DNA of 21,008 nt. Source: Spirochaetota bacterium (GTDB lineage: Bacteria > Spirochaetota > UBA4802 > JAFGJZ01). The stretch covers positions 1 to 21,008 of the forward strand of contig JAEWVM010000218.1 of the NCBI GenBank assembly GCA_023396615.1, given 5' to 3'. Below, piece by piece: positions 7,981-15,757 of the stretch. The notes beneath the pieces are model-generated. The model was not told where the DNA came from. It ran no database searches and worked only from the letters and a program-made list of their open reading frames with translations. Made by a program: the position numbers and the translations under genes. Numbering within the stretch: position 1 is the first letter of the stretch; each line of letters begins with the position of its first letter.

Positions 7981-8766
7981 GTGATTAAAGTATTGTTGAT
8001 TACTGTTTGTGTTATAATCATAAATTTCGCATGCTCTTCTGTGGGTAAAAACGCTTCTGAAAAGAGCTTCAGTTTTAATAAAATTGTTTATGAGGATAAC
8101 TTTACCTCGAGATTACTCGATTCGTCAGTATGGTTAATTTCGAGACAGGGATTGAACTGGAACAATGAAGATCAGGCCTTTACTCCGGCCAATGTTTCGG
8201 TTGAAAACGGAAAACTTGTTCTGGTTGCAAAAAAAGAGCCTTGGAAAGGACTTTCTCTTAGAGCGGATGATCCCAGAAGAATTGTTTCAGCCGAATTTAC
8301 TTCAGGAGAGGTTAATTCAAAGCTTTCATGGAAATATGGGCGTTTTGAAGCAAGAATTAAAGTACCGACAACAAAAGGAGTTCTTTCTGCTTTCTGGATG
8401 ACGCCTGTTGACGGAGCATGGCCTCCAGAAATAGATGTTGTTGAATTGCTGGGGCATGAACCTTCTACAGCTTATTTTACTAATCATTACGGTACGCAGT
8501 CATCGCATAAAATGAATAACGCTAAATTATCTTTTAGAGATGATCTTTCAAAAGATTTTCATATTTATGCCGTCGAATGGGATAATGATTCAATCCGATG
8601 GTTTGTTGATGGAGTTTTATGTTTTTCATCAGATAAAGGTGTGCCATCGAAACCATTCATTATGCGTTTAAGTCTGCCTGTCGGACCGGATTGGGAGGGA
8701 AATCCTGATCAATCTTCTGTTTTTCCTCAAAGAATGGAGATAGATTGGGTTAGAGTTTATCAGTAA
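7981..8766 (+). CDS. GH16 endo-beta-glucanase-like lipoprotein (laminarinase type)
   Basis: This 261-residue secreted glycoside hydrolase has a lipoprotein signal (hydrophobic residues 4-15, then NFAC with Cys18), so it is likely anchored in a membrane, probably on the outside. The GH16 catalytic motif EIDVVE is at 150-155, with Glu150 as nucleophile, Asp152 assisting and Glu155 as acid/base. The extra residue in the motif (E-x-D-x-x-E) is the beta-bulge form found in laminarinases and related beta-1,3-glucanases rather than lichenases. Family landmarks YGRFEARIKVP (119-129) and the closing RMEIDWVRVYQ (251-261) are present, so the domain is complete. The start is GTG, with AAGGA (7969-7973) overlapping the photolyase stop and a 7-base spacer. 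The third place in the exporter-photolyase unit is odd for a polysaccharide enzyme. Exact polysaccharide substrate cannot be read from sequence. Confidence 0.9.
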   Translation: MIKVLLITVCVIIINFACSSVGKNASEKSFSFNKIVYEDNFTSRLLDSSVWLISRQGLNWNNEDQAFTPANVSVENGKLVLVAKKEPWKGLSLRADDPRRIVSAEFTSGEVNSKLSWKYGRFEARIKVPTTKGVLSAFWMTPVDGAWPPEIDVVELLGHEPSTAYFTNHYGTQSSHKMNNAKLSFRDDLSKDFHIYAVEWDNDSIRWFVDGVLCFSSDKGVPSKPFIMRLSLPVGPDWEGNPDQSSVFPQRMEIDWVRVYQ

Positions 8767-8777
8767 ATAATAAAAAT

Positions 8778-8814
8778 TTCACACTTATTTTCTAAAATAT
8801 GACAAATGTGTGAA
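8778..8814. repeat. Inverted repeat after the GH16 gene, upstream of PFOR
   Basis: The 7-bp arms TTCACAC (8778-8784) and GTGTGAA (8808-8814) are perfect, separated by 23 bases that contain a smaller ATTTT-CT-AAAAT palindrome. No T-run follows, so this is a poor intrinsic terminator. It could be a regulator site. The arms resemble neither a Rex box nor an FNR box exactly. Confidence 0.3.
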
Positions 8815-8840
8815 TTCTAATGATATTGAAAACATTAGTC

Positions 8841-8868
8841 TTGACAATATCAGCCTATAAAATAAATT
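8841..8868 (+). promoter_or_regulatory. Candidate sigma-70 promoter for PFOR
   Basis: TTGACA (8841-8846), a perfect -35, is followed after 16 bases by TAAATT (8863-8868), a four-of-six match to the -10. This would leave a leader of about 115 bases before the ATG. The rest of the 223-base gap holds the inverted repeat at 8778-8814, a second TTGACT at 8911 without a good -10, and nothing else I can name. Confidence 0.5.
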
Positions 8869-8989
8869 AAATGTGACATTGGGGAATTTCTTCCTTATAT
8901 TGTCGATCTATTGACTCAATATCTGAATTTCTTCGAGCTTACCATTTCAGAATATTGAAAGATCATTTTAAATATCTCGAGGTGTAATA

Positions 8990-11900
8990 ATGGCACGGTC
9001 TATGCAGACTATGGACGGGAATATGGCAGCAGCCCATGTTTCCTACGCTTTCACAGAAGTGGCAGCGATCTATCCTATTACCCCTTCATCAAATATGGCA
9101 GAATATACTGATGAATGGGCGGCAAAAGGAAAGAAAAATATTTTCGGCGAACCGGTAAAGGTTGTTGAAATGCAGTCGGAAGGAGGAGCGGCTGGTGCTG
9201 TTCACGGATCCCTTCAGGCCGGAGCTTTGACTACCACATATACGGCTTCTCAGGGTCTTCTTTTGATGATTCCTAACATGTACAAAATCGCGGGAGAACT
9301 TCTTCCTGGTGTACTTCATGTTTCGGCTCGTGCCCTTGCGTCGCACGCTCTTTCAATTTTCGGAGACCACACTGACGTTTATTCTACAAGACAGACTGGT
9401 TTTGCTATGCTCTGTACCGGAAGCGTTCAGGAAGTTATGGACATTGGTTCTGTTGCCCATCTTGCGGCAATCAAATCGCGTGTTCCTTTTCTTCATTTCT
9501 TTGACGGTTTCAGAACTTCTCACGAAATCCAGAAAGTTGAAGTTATAGATTATGCTGAACTTGCTAAACTTATTGACATGGATGCGGTTAAGAAATTCAG
9601 AGAGGAAGCTCTCAATCCTAATCATCCGGTTACAAGAGGAACTGCTCAGAATCCTGATGTGTTCTTTCAGGCACGCGAAGCCTGCAATAAATTTTATGAT
9701 GCTGTTCCTGATATCGTTGCAGATTACATGAAAAAATTGTCTGCGATCGTCGGAAGAGAATATAAACCATTCATTTATTACGGTGCACCTGAAGCAGAGA
9801 ACATCATAGTTTGTATGGGTTCAATCAGCGAAACTGTCCGTGAAACAATTGACTATCTTAACAATAACGGCGAAAAAGTCGGTGCAGTAATCGTTCACCT
9901 TTTTAGACCTTTCTCAACAAAATATCTTTTTGATGTAATGCCTAAATCTGTTAAACGCATAGCGGTTCTCGACAGATCAAAAGAGCCGGGTTCTGCGGGT
10001 GAAGCGCTTTATCTTGATATTAAGAGCGTTTTCTATGGAAAACCTAATGCTCCAATGATAGTCGGCGGAAGATACGGTCTTTCTTCAAAAGACACAACTC
10101 CTGCGATGATCGCGTCGGTTTACGATAATCTAAAGATGAAAGAGCCAAAAGACAGCTTTTCTGTCGGTATCGTAGATGATGTGACTTTCCAGTCGCTTCC
10201 TATGAAAGAAGATATTTCGGTTGTTCCTCAGGGCACAATTGAGTGTAAGTTTTTCGGTCTCGGTTCAGACGGAACTGTCGGCGCTAATAAAAACTCAATT
10301 AAAATCATCGGTGACCACACTGATATGTATGCTCAGGCATATTTTGCATATGATTCAAAAAAGAGCGGCGGTTTTACCGTGTCGCATTTGAGATTCGGTA
10401 ATAAGACAATCAGATCGCCGTATCTTGTAAACACTCCGGATTTCGTTTCTTGTTCACAGCCTTCATATCTTGATAAGTATGACATGCTCAAAGGAATCAA
10501 AAAAGGCGGAACTTTCCTTCTCAATTCAATCTGGGATGCAGAAGAAACAAAGAAGCATCTTCCTGAAAAAGTTAAGAAGCAGCTTGCCGATGCTGATGTA
10601 AAATTCTACATCATCAACGCTACAAAAATCGCAGAAGATCTTGGTATGACAGGAAGAACAAATACTATTCTTCAGTCTGCTTTCTTTAAACTTTCAGCGG
10701 TTATTCCTTATGATGAAGCTGTAAAATATATTAAAGAAGCTATCAAAAAATCATACGGCAAAAAAGGCGACGATGTCGTAAAAATGAATAATGATGCTGT
10801 GGATAAAGGTTCTAACGAACTGGTTAAAATCGATATCCCTGCTGAATGGAAATCACTTAAAGCGGCTCCTCTTTCCGCAGGAAACCCTAATGCTCCTGAA
10901 TTCGTTAAGAATGTCGTTGAAGTTATCAATGGTCAGGACGGGGATCTTCTTCCGGTTAGTGCATTTGCTGGTAGAGAAGACGGAACATTCCCTAACGGAA
11001 CTACCGAATTCGAAAAACGCGGAATCGCGGTTAATGTTCCTGAATGGGTATCTGATACTTGTATTCAGTGTAACCAGTGTGCTTATGTGTGTCCTCACGC
11101 TGTAATCAGACCATTCCTTATCAGTGAAGATGAAAAGAAAAAGATTCCAGCTGATATCAATACAATTAAAGCTGTCGGAAAAGGACTTGAAGCATATTCT
11201 TTCAGAATGCAGGTTTCTCCTCTTGACTGTACAGGTTGCGGAAACTGTGCTGACGTTTGTCCTGCTCCAAAAGGCAAGGCTCTCGTTATGAAGCCTCTTG
11301 AGTCTCAGCTTAAAGAAGCTGATCACTGGAATGCAATCGAGAAGAACGTAACTTATAAGAGCAGCATAACCGGAACAGGAAATGTTAAGAACTCGCAGTT
11401 TGCTCAGCCTCTTTTTGAATTTTCTGGAGCATGCGGCGGTTGCGGTGAAACTCCTTATATTAAGCTCATCACTCAGCTTTTCGGCGATAGAATGATGATT
11501 GCCAATGCTACAGGATGTTCATCTATTTACGGCGGTTCTTGTCCTTCAACTCCTTACAGAGTGAACGCGAAAGGCCAGGGTCCTGCATGGGGTAACTCAC
11601 TGTTCGAAGACAATGCTGAATACGGTCTTGGTATGTTCCTCGGCGTTCGTCAGATGAGAGACAGAATCGAAAGATTCATGACTGAAGCTATGGCTGCCGG
11701 TGCAACCGGTGATGTTGCTGATGCTTTCAAAGCATGGATTGAAAACAAGAATAACGGCGAAAAATCAAGAGAAGTTTCAGACAAAGTTGAAGCTGTTCTT
11801 TCAGGCAGAAGCGAAGCCTGGGCAAAAGATATAATGAACCTCAAGCAGTATCTTGTTAAGACAAGCCAGTGGGTATTCGGCGGAGACGGATGGGCATATG

Positions 11901-12517
11901 ACATCGGTTACGGCGGACTTGACCACGTTCTTGCTTCCGGCGAGGATGTAAACGTTCTTGTCGTTGATACTGAAGTTTATTCAAATACAGGTGGACAGGC
12001 ATCTAAATCTACTCCGGTAGCTGCGATCGCGAAGTTTGCCGCAAGCGGAAAACGCATACGTAAGAAAGATCTCGGACTCATGGCTGCAAGTTACGGATAC
12101 GTTTACGTAGCTCAGGTTTCAATGGGTTCGAATCAGGCTCATTACTATAACGTTCTCAAAGAAGCGGAAGCTTATCCTGGTCCTTCACTTATCATTGCTT
12201 ATGCTCCTTGTATCAACCACGGTCTCAGACAGGGTATGGGAAAAACTCAGCTTGAAGCTAAACAGGCTGTTGAGTGCGGATACTGGCATCTCTGGAGATA
12301 CAATCCTCTTCTTGAAAAAGAAGGGAAGAATCCTTTCAGTCTTGATTCAAAAGAACCTGATTGGTCAAAATTCCAGAGCTTTATCGGCGGAGAAGTCCGT
12401 TACACGTCTCTCAAGAAAGAATTCCCTGATGTCGCTGAAGAATTATTCAAAGCGAGTGAAGAGAATGCTAAATGGAGACTTGCAACTTACAAACGTCTTG
12501 CTGAGCAAAAATGGTAA
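8990..12517 (+). CDS. nifJ: Pyruvate:ferredoxin (flavodoxin) oxidoreductase, single-chain
   Basis: This homodimeric cytoplasmic enzyme converts pyruvate and CoA to acetyl-CoA and CO2, passing electrons to ferredoxin; it is central to anaerobic carbon metabolism. At 1175 residues it is the usual fused alpha-gamma-delta-beta form. The N-terminal domain has YPITPSSNMAEYTDEWA (about 24-40). The two 4Fe-4S clusters of the ferredoxin-like domain are bound by C691, C694, C697 and C701 and by C747, C750, C753 and C757. The proximal cluster ligands are C815, C818, C843 and C1074. The thiamine diphosphate site begins GDGWAYD (965-971) and continues to DTEVYSNTGGQASKSTP. All key residues are intact. The ATG has a GAGGTG ribosome site (8979-8984). 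Codon use is more biased (CTT for Leu, GGT/GGA for Gly) than in neighbours, as expected of an abundant protein. It stands alone, with its own promoter region and terminator. Confidence 0.98.
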   Translation: MARSMQTMDGNMAAAHVSYAFTEVAAIYPITPSSNMAEYTDEWAAKGKKNIFGEPVKVVEMQSEGGAAGAVHGSLQAGALTTTYTASQGLLLMIPNMYKIAGELLPGVLHVSARALASHALSIFGDHTDVYSTRQTGFAMLCTGSVQEVMDIGSVAHLAAIKSRVPFLHFFDGFRTSHEIQKVEVIDYAELAKLIDMDAVKKFREEALNPNHPVTRGTAQNPDVFFQAREACNKFYDAVPDIVADYMKKLSAIVGREYKPFIYYGAPEAENIIVCMGSISETVRETIDYLNNNGEKVGAVIVHLFRPFSTKYLFDVMPKSVKRIAVLDRSKEPGSAGEALYLDIKSVFYGKPNAPMIVGGRYGLSSKDTTPAMIASVYDNLKMKEPKDSFSVGIVDDVTFQSLPMKEDISVVPQGTIECKFFGLGSDGTVGANKNSIKIIGDHTDMYAQAYFAYDSKKSGGFTVSHLRFGNKTIRSPYLVNTPDFVSCSQPSYLDKYDMLKGIKKGGTFLLNSIWDAEETKKHLPEKVKKQLADADVKFYIINATKIAEDLGMTGRTNTILQSAFFKLSAVIPYDEAVKYIKEAIKKSYGKKGDDVVKMNNDAVDKGSNELVKIDIPAEWKSLKAAPLSAGNPNAPEFVKNVVEVINGQDGDLLPVSAFAGREDGTFPNGTTEFEKRGIAVNVPEWVSDTCIQCNQCAYVCPHAVIRPFLISEDEKKKIPADINTIKAVGKGLEAYSFRMQVSPLDCTGCGNCADVCPAPKGKALVMKPLESQLKEADHWNAIEKNVTYKSSITGTGNVKNSQFAQPLFEFSGACGGCGETPYIKLITQLFGDRMMIANATGCSSIYGGSCPSTPYRVNAKGQGPAWGNSLFEDNAEYGLGMFLGVRQMRDRIERFMTEAMAAGATGDVADAFKAWIENKNNGEKSREVSDKVEAVLSGRSEAWAKDIMNLKQYLVKTSQWVFGGDGWAYDIGYGGLDHVLASGEDVNVLVVDTEVYSNTGGQASKSTPVAAIAKFAASGKRIRKKDLGLMAASYGYVYVAQVSMGSNQAHYYNVLKEAEAYPGPSLIIAYAPCINHGLRQGMGKTQLEAKQAVECGYWHLWRYNPLLEKEGKNPFSLDSKEPDWSKFQSFIGGEVRYTSLKKEFPDVAEELFKASEENAKWRLATYKRLAEQKW

Positions 12518-12536
12518 TTCCGGTTTAATTAGTATT

Positions 12537-12566
12537 AAAAGGCTGACCTTCGGGTCAGCCTTTTTT
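12537..12566 (+). terminator. Rho-independent terminator of PFOR
   Basis: A perfect 8-bp stem GGCTGACC / GGTCAGCC closes a TTCG tetraloop and is followed by six T. It is preceded by AAAA that can pair with the T-run, which would let it also work on the opposite strand. A smaller AT-only palindrome (TTTAAT-TAGT-ATTAAA, 12524-12539) sits between the PFOR stop and this hairpin. Confidence 0.95.
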
Positions 12567-12594
12567 GTTACACATAATTGTCTGAGAAGAAAAT

Positions 12595-13464
12595 ATGAAA
12601 AACATAGATAATATTATGAATGCAATTAAGTTTATGGATAACAATCTCACCAGGAAAATTACTTCCGATCAGATTGCTTTTCATTCAACATATTCTGTTT
12701 ATCATTTTTCGAGAGTCTTTATTGATCTTACCGGAATAAGTCCGGGTGAATACCTCCGCAAAAGAAGACTTACTCAGGCGGCGAAAGATATACTTTATAA
12801 TGATAAAGAAATAATGCAAACAGCTCTTGATTATCAATTTAGTACTCAAGAGGGATTTACCCGCGCATTTAAAGATTATTTTGGAATTACTCCGGGAAGA
12901 TGCAGGCTTAACAAAAAAGATATTTCCGCAAAATATGTCACGGAATTATCCGCACAGAAGATAATGACTTCATGTAATAGGATAATAATATCTCCCGCAA
13001 TAAAAGAAATCGGAGAAATCAAACTTGCAGGAATTTCGATTCTTACAAAAGATAAAAATGAAATAAAAGAAGCATGGAGAATATTTTTGAAAAGCGTTGG
13101 AAAAATCCGTAATAGTTCATTTTTTTCCGAAGCATGTTCAAATCCCGGATTCGGATTAGAATGTTATAATGACGACTTTTTTGAAAGCGGGAAATTTTTT
13201 TACATGCCTTCTGTTCAGGTTGATTCTTTTGATGATTTACCTGTTGAGATGAGTTTAAAAATTATACCTCCTGCAAAGTATGCCGTATTTACACATAAAG
13301 GAATTCCTTCCACAATATCAGAAACTATAACTGCCGCGTATGATAAATGGATTCCCGAATCAGGATATAAAGTAGACCGATCATATGATTTTGAATATTA
13401 TGATGATAGATTTAAGCCGGATTCAAATGAATCTGAGATTGATATTTACATTCCAATAAAATGA
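12595..13464 (+). CDS. Rob-like transcription regulator: AraC HTH plus GyrI-like domain
   Basis: This 289-residue protein has an N-terminal AraC/XylS DNA-binding domain with two helix-turn-helix units. The first is about residues 20-66 (ITSDQIAFHSTYSVYHFSRV and following); the second, about 74-104, ends in the hallmark FKDYFGITPGRCR. The C-terminal half (about 120-289) fits a GyrI-like small-molecule-binding domain, ending in the strand SEIDIYIPIK. This order and total length are the same as E. coli Rob and related multidrug-responsive activators, so binding of lipophilic or cationic compounds is plausible. The ATG is fixed by an in-frame TGA twelve bases before it; the ribosome site (GAGAAGAAA) is weak. 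Only 28 bases separate it from the PFOR terminator, so where its promoter lies is unclear. Its targets are unknown; the DHA2 exporter in this window would be a reasonable guess only. Confidence 0.88.
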   Translation: MKNIDNIMNAIKFMDNNLTRKITSDQIAFHSTYSVYHFSRVFIDLTGISPGEYLRKRRLTQAAKDILYNDKEIMQTALDYQFSTQEGFTRAFKDYFGITPGRCRLNKKDISAKYVTELSAQKIMTSCNRIIISPAIKEIGEIKLAGISILTKDKNEIKEAWRIFLKSVGKIRNSSFFSEACSNPGFGLECYNDDFFESGKFFYMPSVQVDSFDDLPVEMSLKIIPPAKYAVFTHKGIPSTISETITAAYDKWIPESGYKVDRSYDFEYYDDRFKPDSNESEIDIYIPIK

Positions 13465-13585
13465 CTTTTGAAAACCTGTTTAATAACTAGATGCAGAAAT
13501 TATTTTTTTTAAAAATAAGATAAAATAAAATCATATATTTAGTAAAGTTCATGATAAATGAATGAACTATGCCGATTATGAAAAT

Positions 13586-13606
13586 GCGGTACAAAAGCGG
13601 TACAAA
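13586..13606. repeat. Tandem 11-bp direct repeat upstream of chemoreceptor gene
   Basis: GCGGTACAAA occurs at 13586-13595 and again at 13597-13606, a period of 11 bases, about one helical turn. Two such half-sites on the same DNA face are typical of response-regulator or other direct-repeat binding sites. It lies 53 bases upstream of the -35 at 13659. Between 13465 and this repeat I see only AT-rich sequence with no gene. Confidence 0.45.
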
Positions 13607-13658
13607 GTAATAAAAATTATCTTTACACCGTCCCGCTGGTCTAAATAATGGCAGTAAG

Positions 13659-13687
13659 TTGACGAAAACGTTTTCTTTCGATATATT
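13659..13687 (+). promoter_or_regulatory. Sigma-70 promoter with palindromic operator in the spacer
   Basis: TTGACG (13659-13664) and TATATT (13682-13687) are exactly 17 bases apart, five-of-six matches each. The perfect 12-bp palindrome GAAAACGTTTTC (13664-13675), with the central CG usual in LacI/GalR-family operators, overlaps the -35 and fills half the spacer. A protein bound there would exclude RNA polymerase. The start point would be near 13694, leaving a leader of only about 12 bases that contains the GAGG ribosome site (13698-13701). Confidence 0.6.
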
Positions 13688-13705
13688 CGGCATATCAGAG
13701 GTTGT

Positions 13706-15757
13706 ATGAATATTATTCATAAAGCATCAATCGGGATAAAAATCGCAGTAGTTCAAGTTGTGATAATATCATTTTTTTTGATAATAATATCCGGACTGAT
13801 CGGATATATGCTCACACTTAATGCCGAAAAAGAAGCATACGAAAAACTCGGTATTGTTAATTCTCAAATTTCAGAAACTATTAATATTTATAACGATTCT
13901 GTTATCTATTCGACTTCGAAAGTCGGTGATATTTTTATGGCTCGTTTTCCTAATGGAAAAATTACAGAAAAGGATGTTGATTCATTCAAAAGTCAAAGTA
14001 GAGTGAGCGTTTCTTTATTAAAGCAAAAAGGTGATGATTTTGTCCGTGTCATGACTCCCATAAACAGACCGTCCGGAGAACGTGCGATGGGCGAGGCTCT
14101 GAGCCGTGATTCTCAGGAGTATAAAGAACTAATTAAAGGTTCTTCTTTCAAGGGAGTGGTTTACATTTTGGACAGACCTTATATAGCGGTTTATGCTCCT
14201 ATTATTGAAAATAAAAAGACTACAGGCATATATGAGTTTGCTCTTGATCTTTCAAACGGTCAGAGAGATATGCGCGAAAAACTCAGAAATATTTTAATTG
14301 GAAAAAACGGCGGAGTTTTTGTTGTTGATGCCAGAAAAGGTACTGATTATGGAAAACTAATTGTGCATAATACCAATGAAGGAACTCTTGCGTATGATAA
14401 AAAAGATTCAGAAGGTAAAGAATATATAAAAGAAATATTAACTAACAAAAAAGGTAAAATTGAATTTTATGATATATCTGCGAGCGTGATAATTCAGGAG
14501 AAAAAAATAGCTTCGTATATTTTTATTCCGGAATATGAGTGGGTTATTGTTGCACATGCGTCAGAAGAAGATATGCTCGGACCAAGCCGGCAGATACGTA
14601 ACTATGTTATAATCGGAATTCTTGCAGTCGGATTAATTCTTATTACTGTGTTATATGTTTTTGTAAATTATATCATAAGGCGCCCGCTTCGAAAAGTAAC
14701 CGGAATGGTGGATAGTCTTGCATCAGGAAATCTTGCAATTAAGTTTGATAAACTCAGTAATGAAAAAACAAATGATGAAGTCATCATTCTACAGCGTGCA
14801 TTAAAGTCTTTTTCGGAAAAGATTCATGCTATAATGGATAACATCATTAAGATGAGTCAACAGCTTTCAACTGCAACAGGAGAAATGTTTAAGACTTCTG
14901 ATTCCTTTGCTGAAAATGCCCAGAGTCAGTCGGCAACAAGTGAAGAAATTTCTGCTACTATAGAAAGTCTTTCCGACGGAATTACAGTCGTAAATACCAA
15001 TATAAAAGATCAGGTTGATCAGATAGATTCCCTGTATGACAGAATTAAAGGACTCAGTGTTATGATAGAAGAAATGAGTACTTCCGTCAAAGAGTCTTTT
15101 GTTATTTCTGAACAGATTGTAGTTGAAGCTGAAGAAAGCAATAAGTCTCTCGTTGCAATGAATGACGGTATGTCAAAAATTCTTCAGAGCTCAAAAGATA
15201 TGGAGAACATAGTCGGTATAATAAAAGATATATCCGAGCAGATTAATCTTCTTTCTCTTAATGCCGCAATTGAAGCAGCCCGGGCAGGCGAGTCCGGAAG
15301 AGGTTTCGCAGTTGTAGCTGATGAGATTTCAAAACTTGCAGATCAGACCGCTAACAGTATTATGGATATTGATCAGATAATAAAAGTAAATAATACGGAA
15401 ATAGATTCAGGTATCAGAAACGTTGTTGTTTCCATTGAAACAGTTTCAAAAGTTGTTGATGAAATAAAAACAATAAACAAGATAATAAATAAAAATTATG
15501 ACACTATGCGTCAGCAGATGGAAACTAATGAACTTGTAAACCGTACTGCTGATAATGTCCGCAACCTTGCGTCTGTCATAGATAAACGCATGTTTGAACA
15601 CAAGAATGCAATTGAAGAAATAATTAAATCAATGTCGAATATCAATGAGTCGACACTTTCTAATTCTTCGGGAGCTGAAGAAATCGCCGCTAGTTCTGAA
15701 AAGCTTGCGGAGATGGCGAATGATCTTAAGGAAGAAACGCATTTCTTTAAGATATAA
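13706..15757 (+). CDS. Methyl-accepting chemotaxis protein with Cache sensor domain
   Basis: This 683-residue chemoreceptor sits in the inner membrane. Helix 1 spans about residues 11-36. The periplasmic part, about 40-290, fits the Cache_3-Cache_2 fusion type, with phrases such as GDDFVRVMTPINRPSGERAM (109-128) and DRPYIAVYAPI. Helix 2 is about 299-321, followed by a HAMP segment starting at NYIIRRPLRK and a long coiled-coil signalling domain. The hairpin tip that contacts CheA and CheW reads EAARAGESGRGFAVVADEIS from residue 523 and is intact. The C-terminus (KEETHFFKI) has no NWETF-type CheR-binding tail. Cache domains usually bind small metabolites such as amino acids or organic acids; the ligand here is unknown. 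No other chemotaxis gene is nearby, so it is an orphan receptor with its own promoter. It implies a motile cell. Confidence 0.95.
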   Translation: MNIIHKASIGIKIAVVQVVIISFFLIIISGLIGYMLTLNAEKEAYEKLGIVNSQISETINIYNDSVIYSTSKVGDIFMARFPNGKITEKDVDSFKSQSRVSVSLLKQKGDDFVRVMTPINRPSGERAMGEALSRDSQEYKELIKGSSFKGVVYILDRPYIAVYAPIIENKKTTGIYEFALDLSNGQRDMREKLRNILIGKNGGVFVVDARKGTDYGKLIVHNTNEGTLAYDKKDSEGKEYIKEILTNKKGKIEFYDISASVIIQEKKIASYIFIPEYEWVIVAHASEEDMLGPSRQIRNYVIIGILAVGLILITVLYVFVNYIIRRPLRKVTGMVDSLASGNLAIKFDKLSNEKTNDEVIILQRALKSFSEKIHAIMDNIIKMSQQLSTATGEMFKTSDSFAENAQSQSATSEEISATIESLSDGITVVNTNIKDQVDQIDSLYDRIKGLSVMIEEMSTSVKESFVISEQIVVEAEESNKSLVAMNDGMSKILQSSKDMENIVGIIKDISEQINLLSLNAAIEAARAGESGRGFAVVADEISKLADQTANSIMDIDQIIKVNNTEIDSGIRNVVVSIETVSKVVDEIKTINKIINKNYDTMRQQMETNELVNRTADNVRNLASVIDKRMFEHKNAIEEIIKSMSNINESTLSNSSGAEEIAASSEKLAEMANDLKEETHFFKI

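Noticed and set aside
5047..8766. Exporter-photolyase-GH16 unit considered as a defence or mobile island
   Set aside because: No integrase, flanking repeat, tRNA or toxin-like gene is present, and all three products belong to ordinary families.
8778..8814. Inverted repeat considered as a terminator for the GH16 gene
   Set aside because: The arms are only 7 bp with a 23-base loop and there is no following T-run, so it was kept only as an unexplained dyad.
10853..11326. Minus-strand 157-residue frame opposite PFOR
   Set aside because: It lies entirely opposite conserved PFOR ferredoxin-domain coding sequence; long antisense frames are expected from the strong codon bias there.
12125..12140. 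GGTTCGAATC considered as a tRNA T-arm
   Set aside because: It is in frame within PFOR, and no acceptor, D or anticodon arm could be drawn around it.
12195..12611. Plus-strand 138-residue frame running from PFOR into the regulator
   Set aside because: It overlaps the certain PFOR coding sequence out of frame and runs through the terminator hairpin; it is a shadow frame.
13487..13720. Minus-strand 77-residue frame upstream of the chemoreceptor
   Set aside because: Its start lies inside the chemoreceptor gene, it covers that gene's promoter, no ribosome site is evident, and the predicted protein is a random hydrophobic mix from AT-rich DNA.
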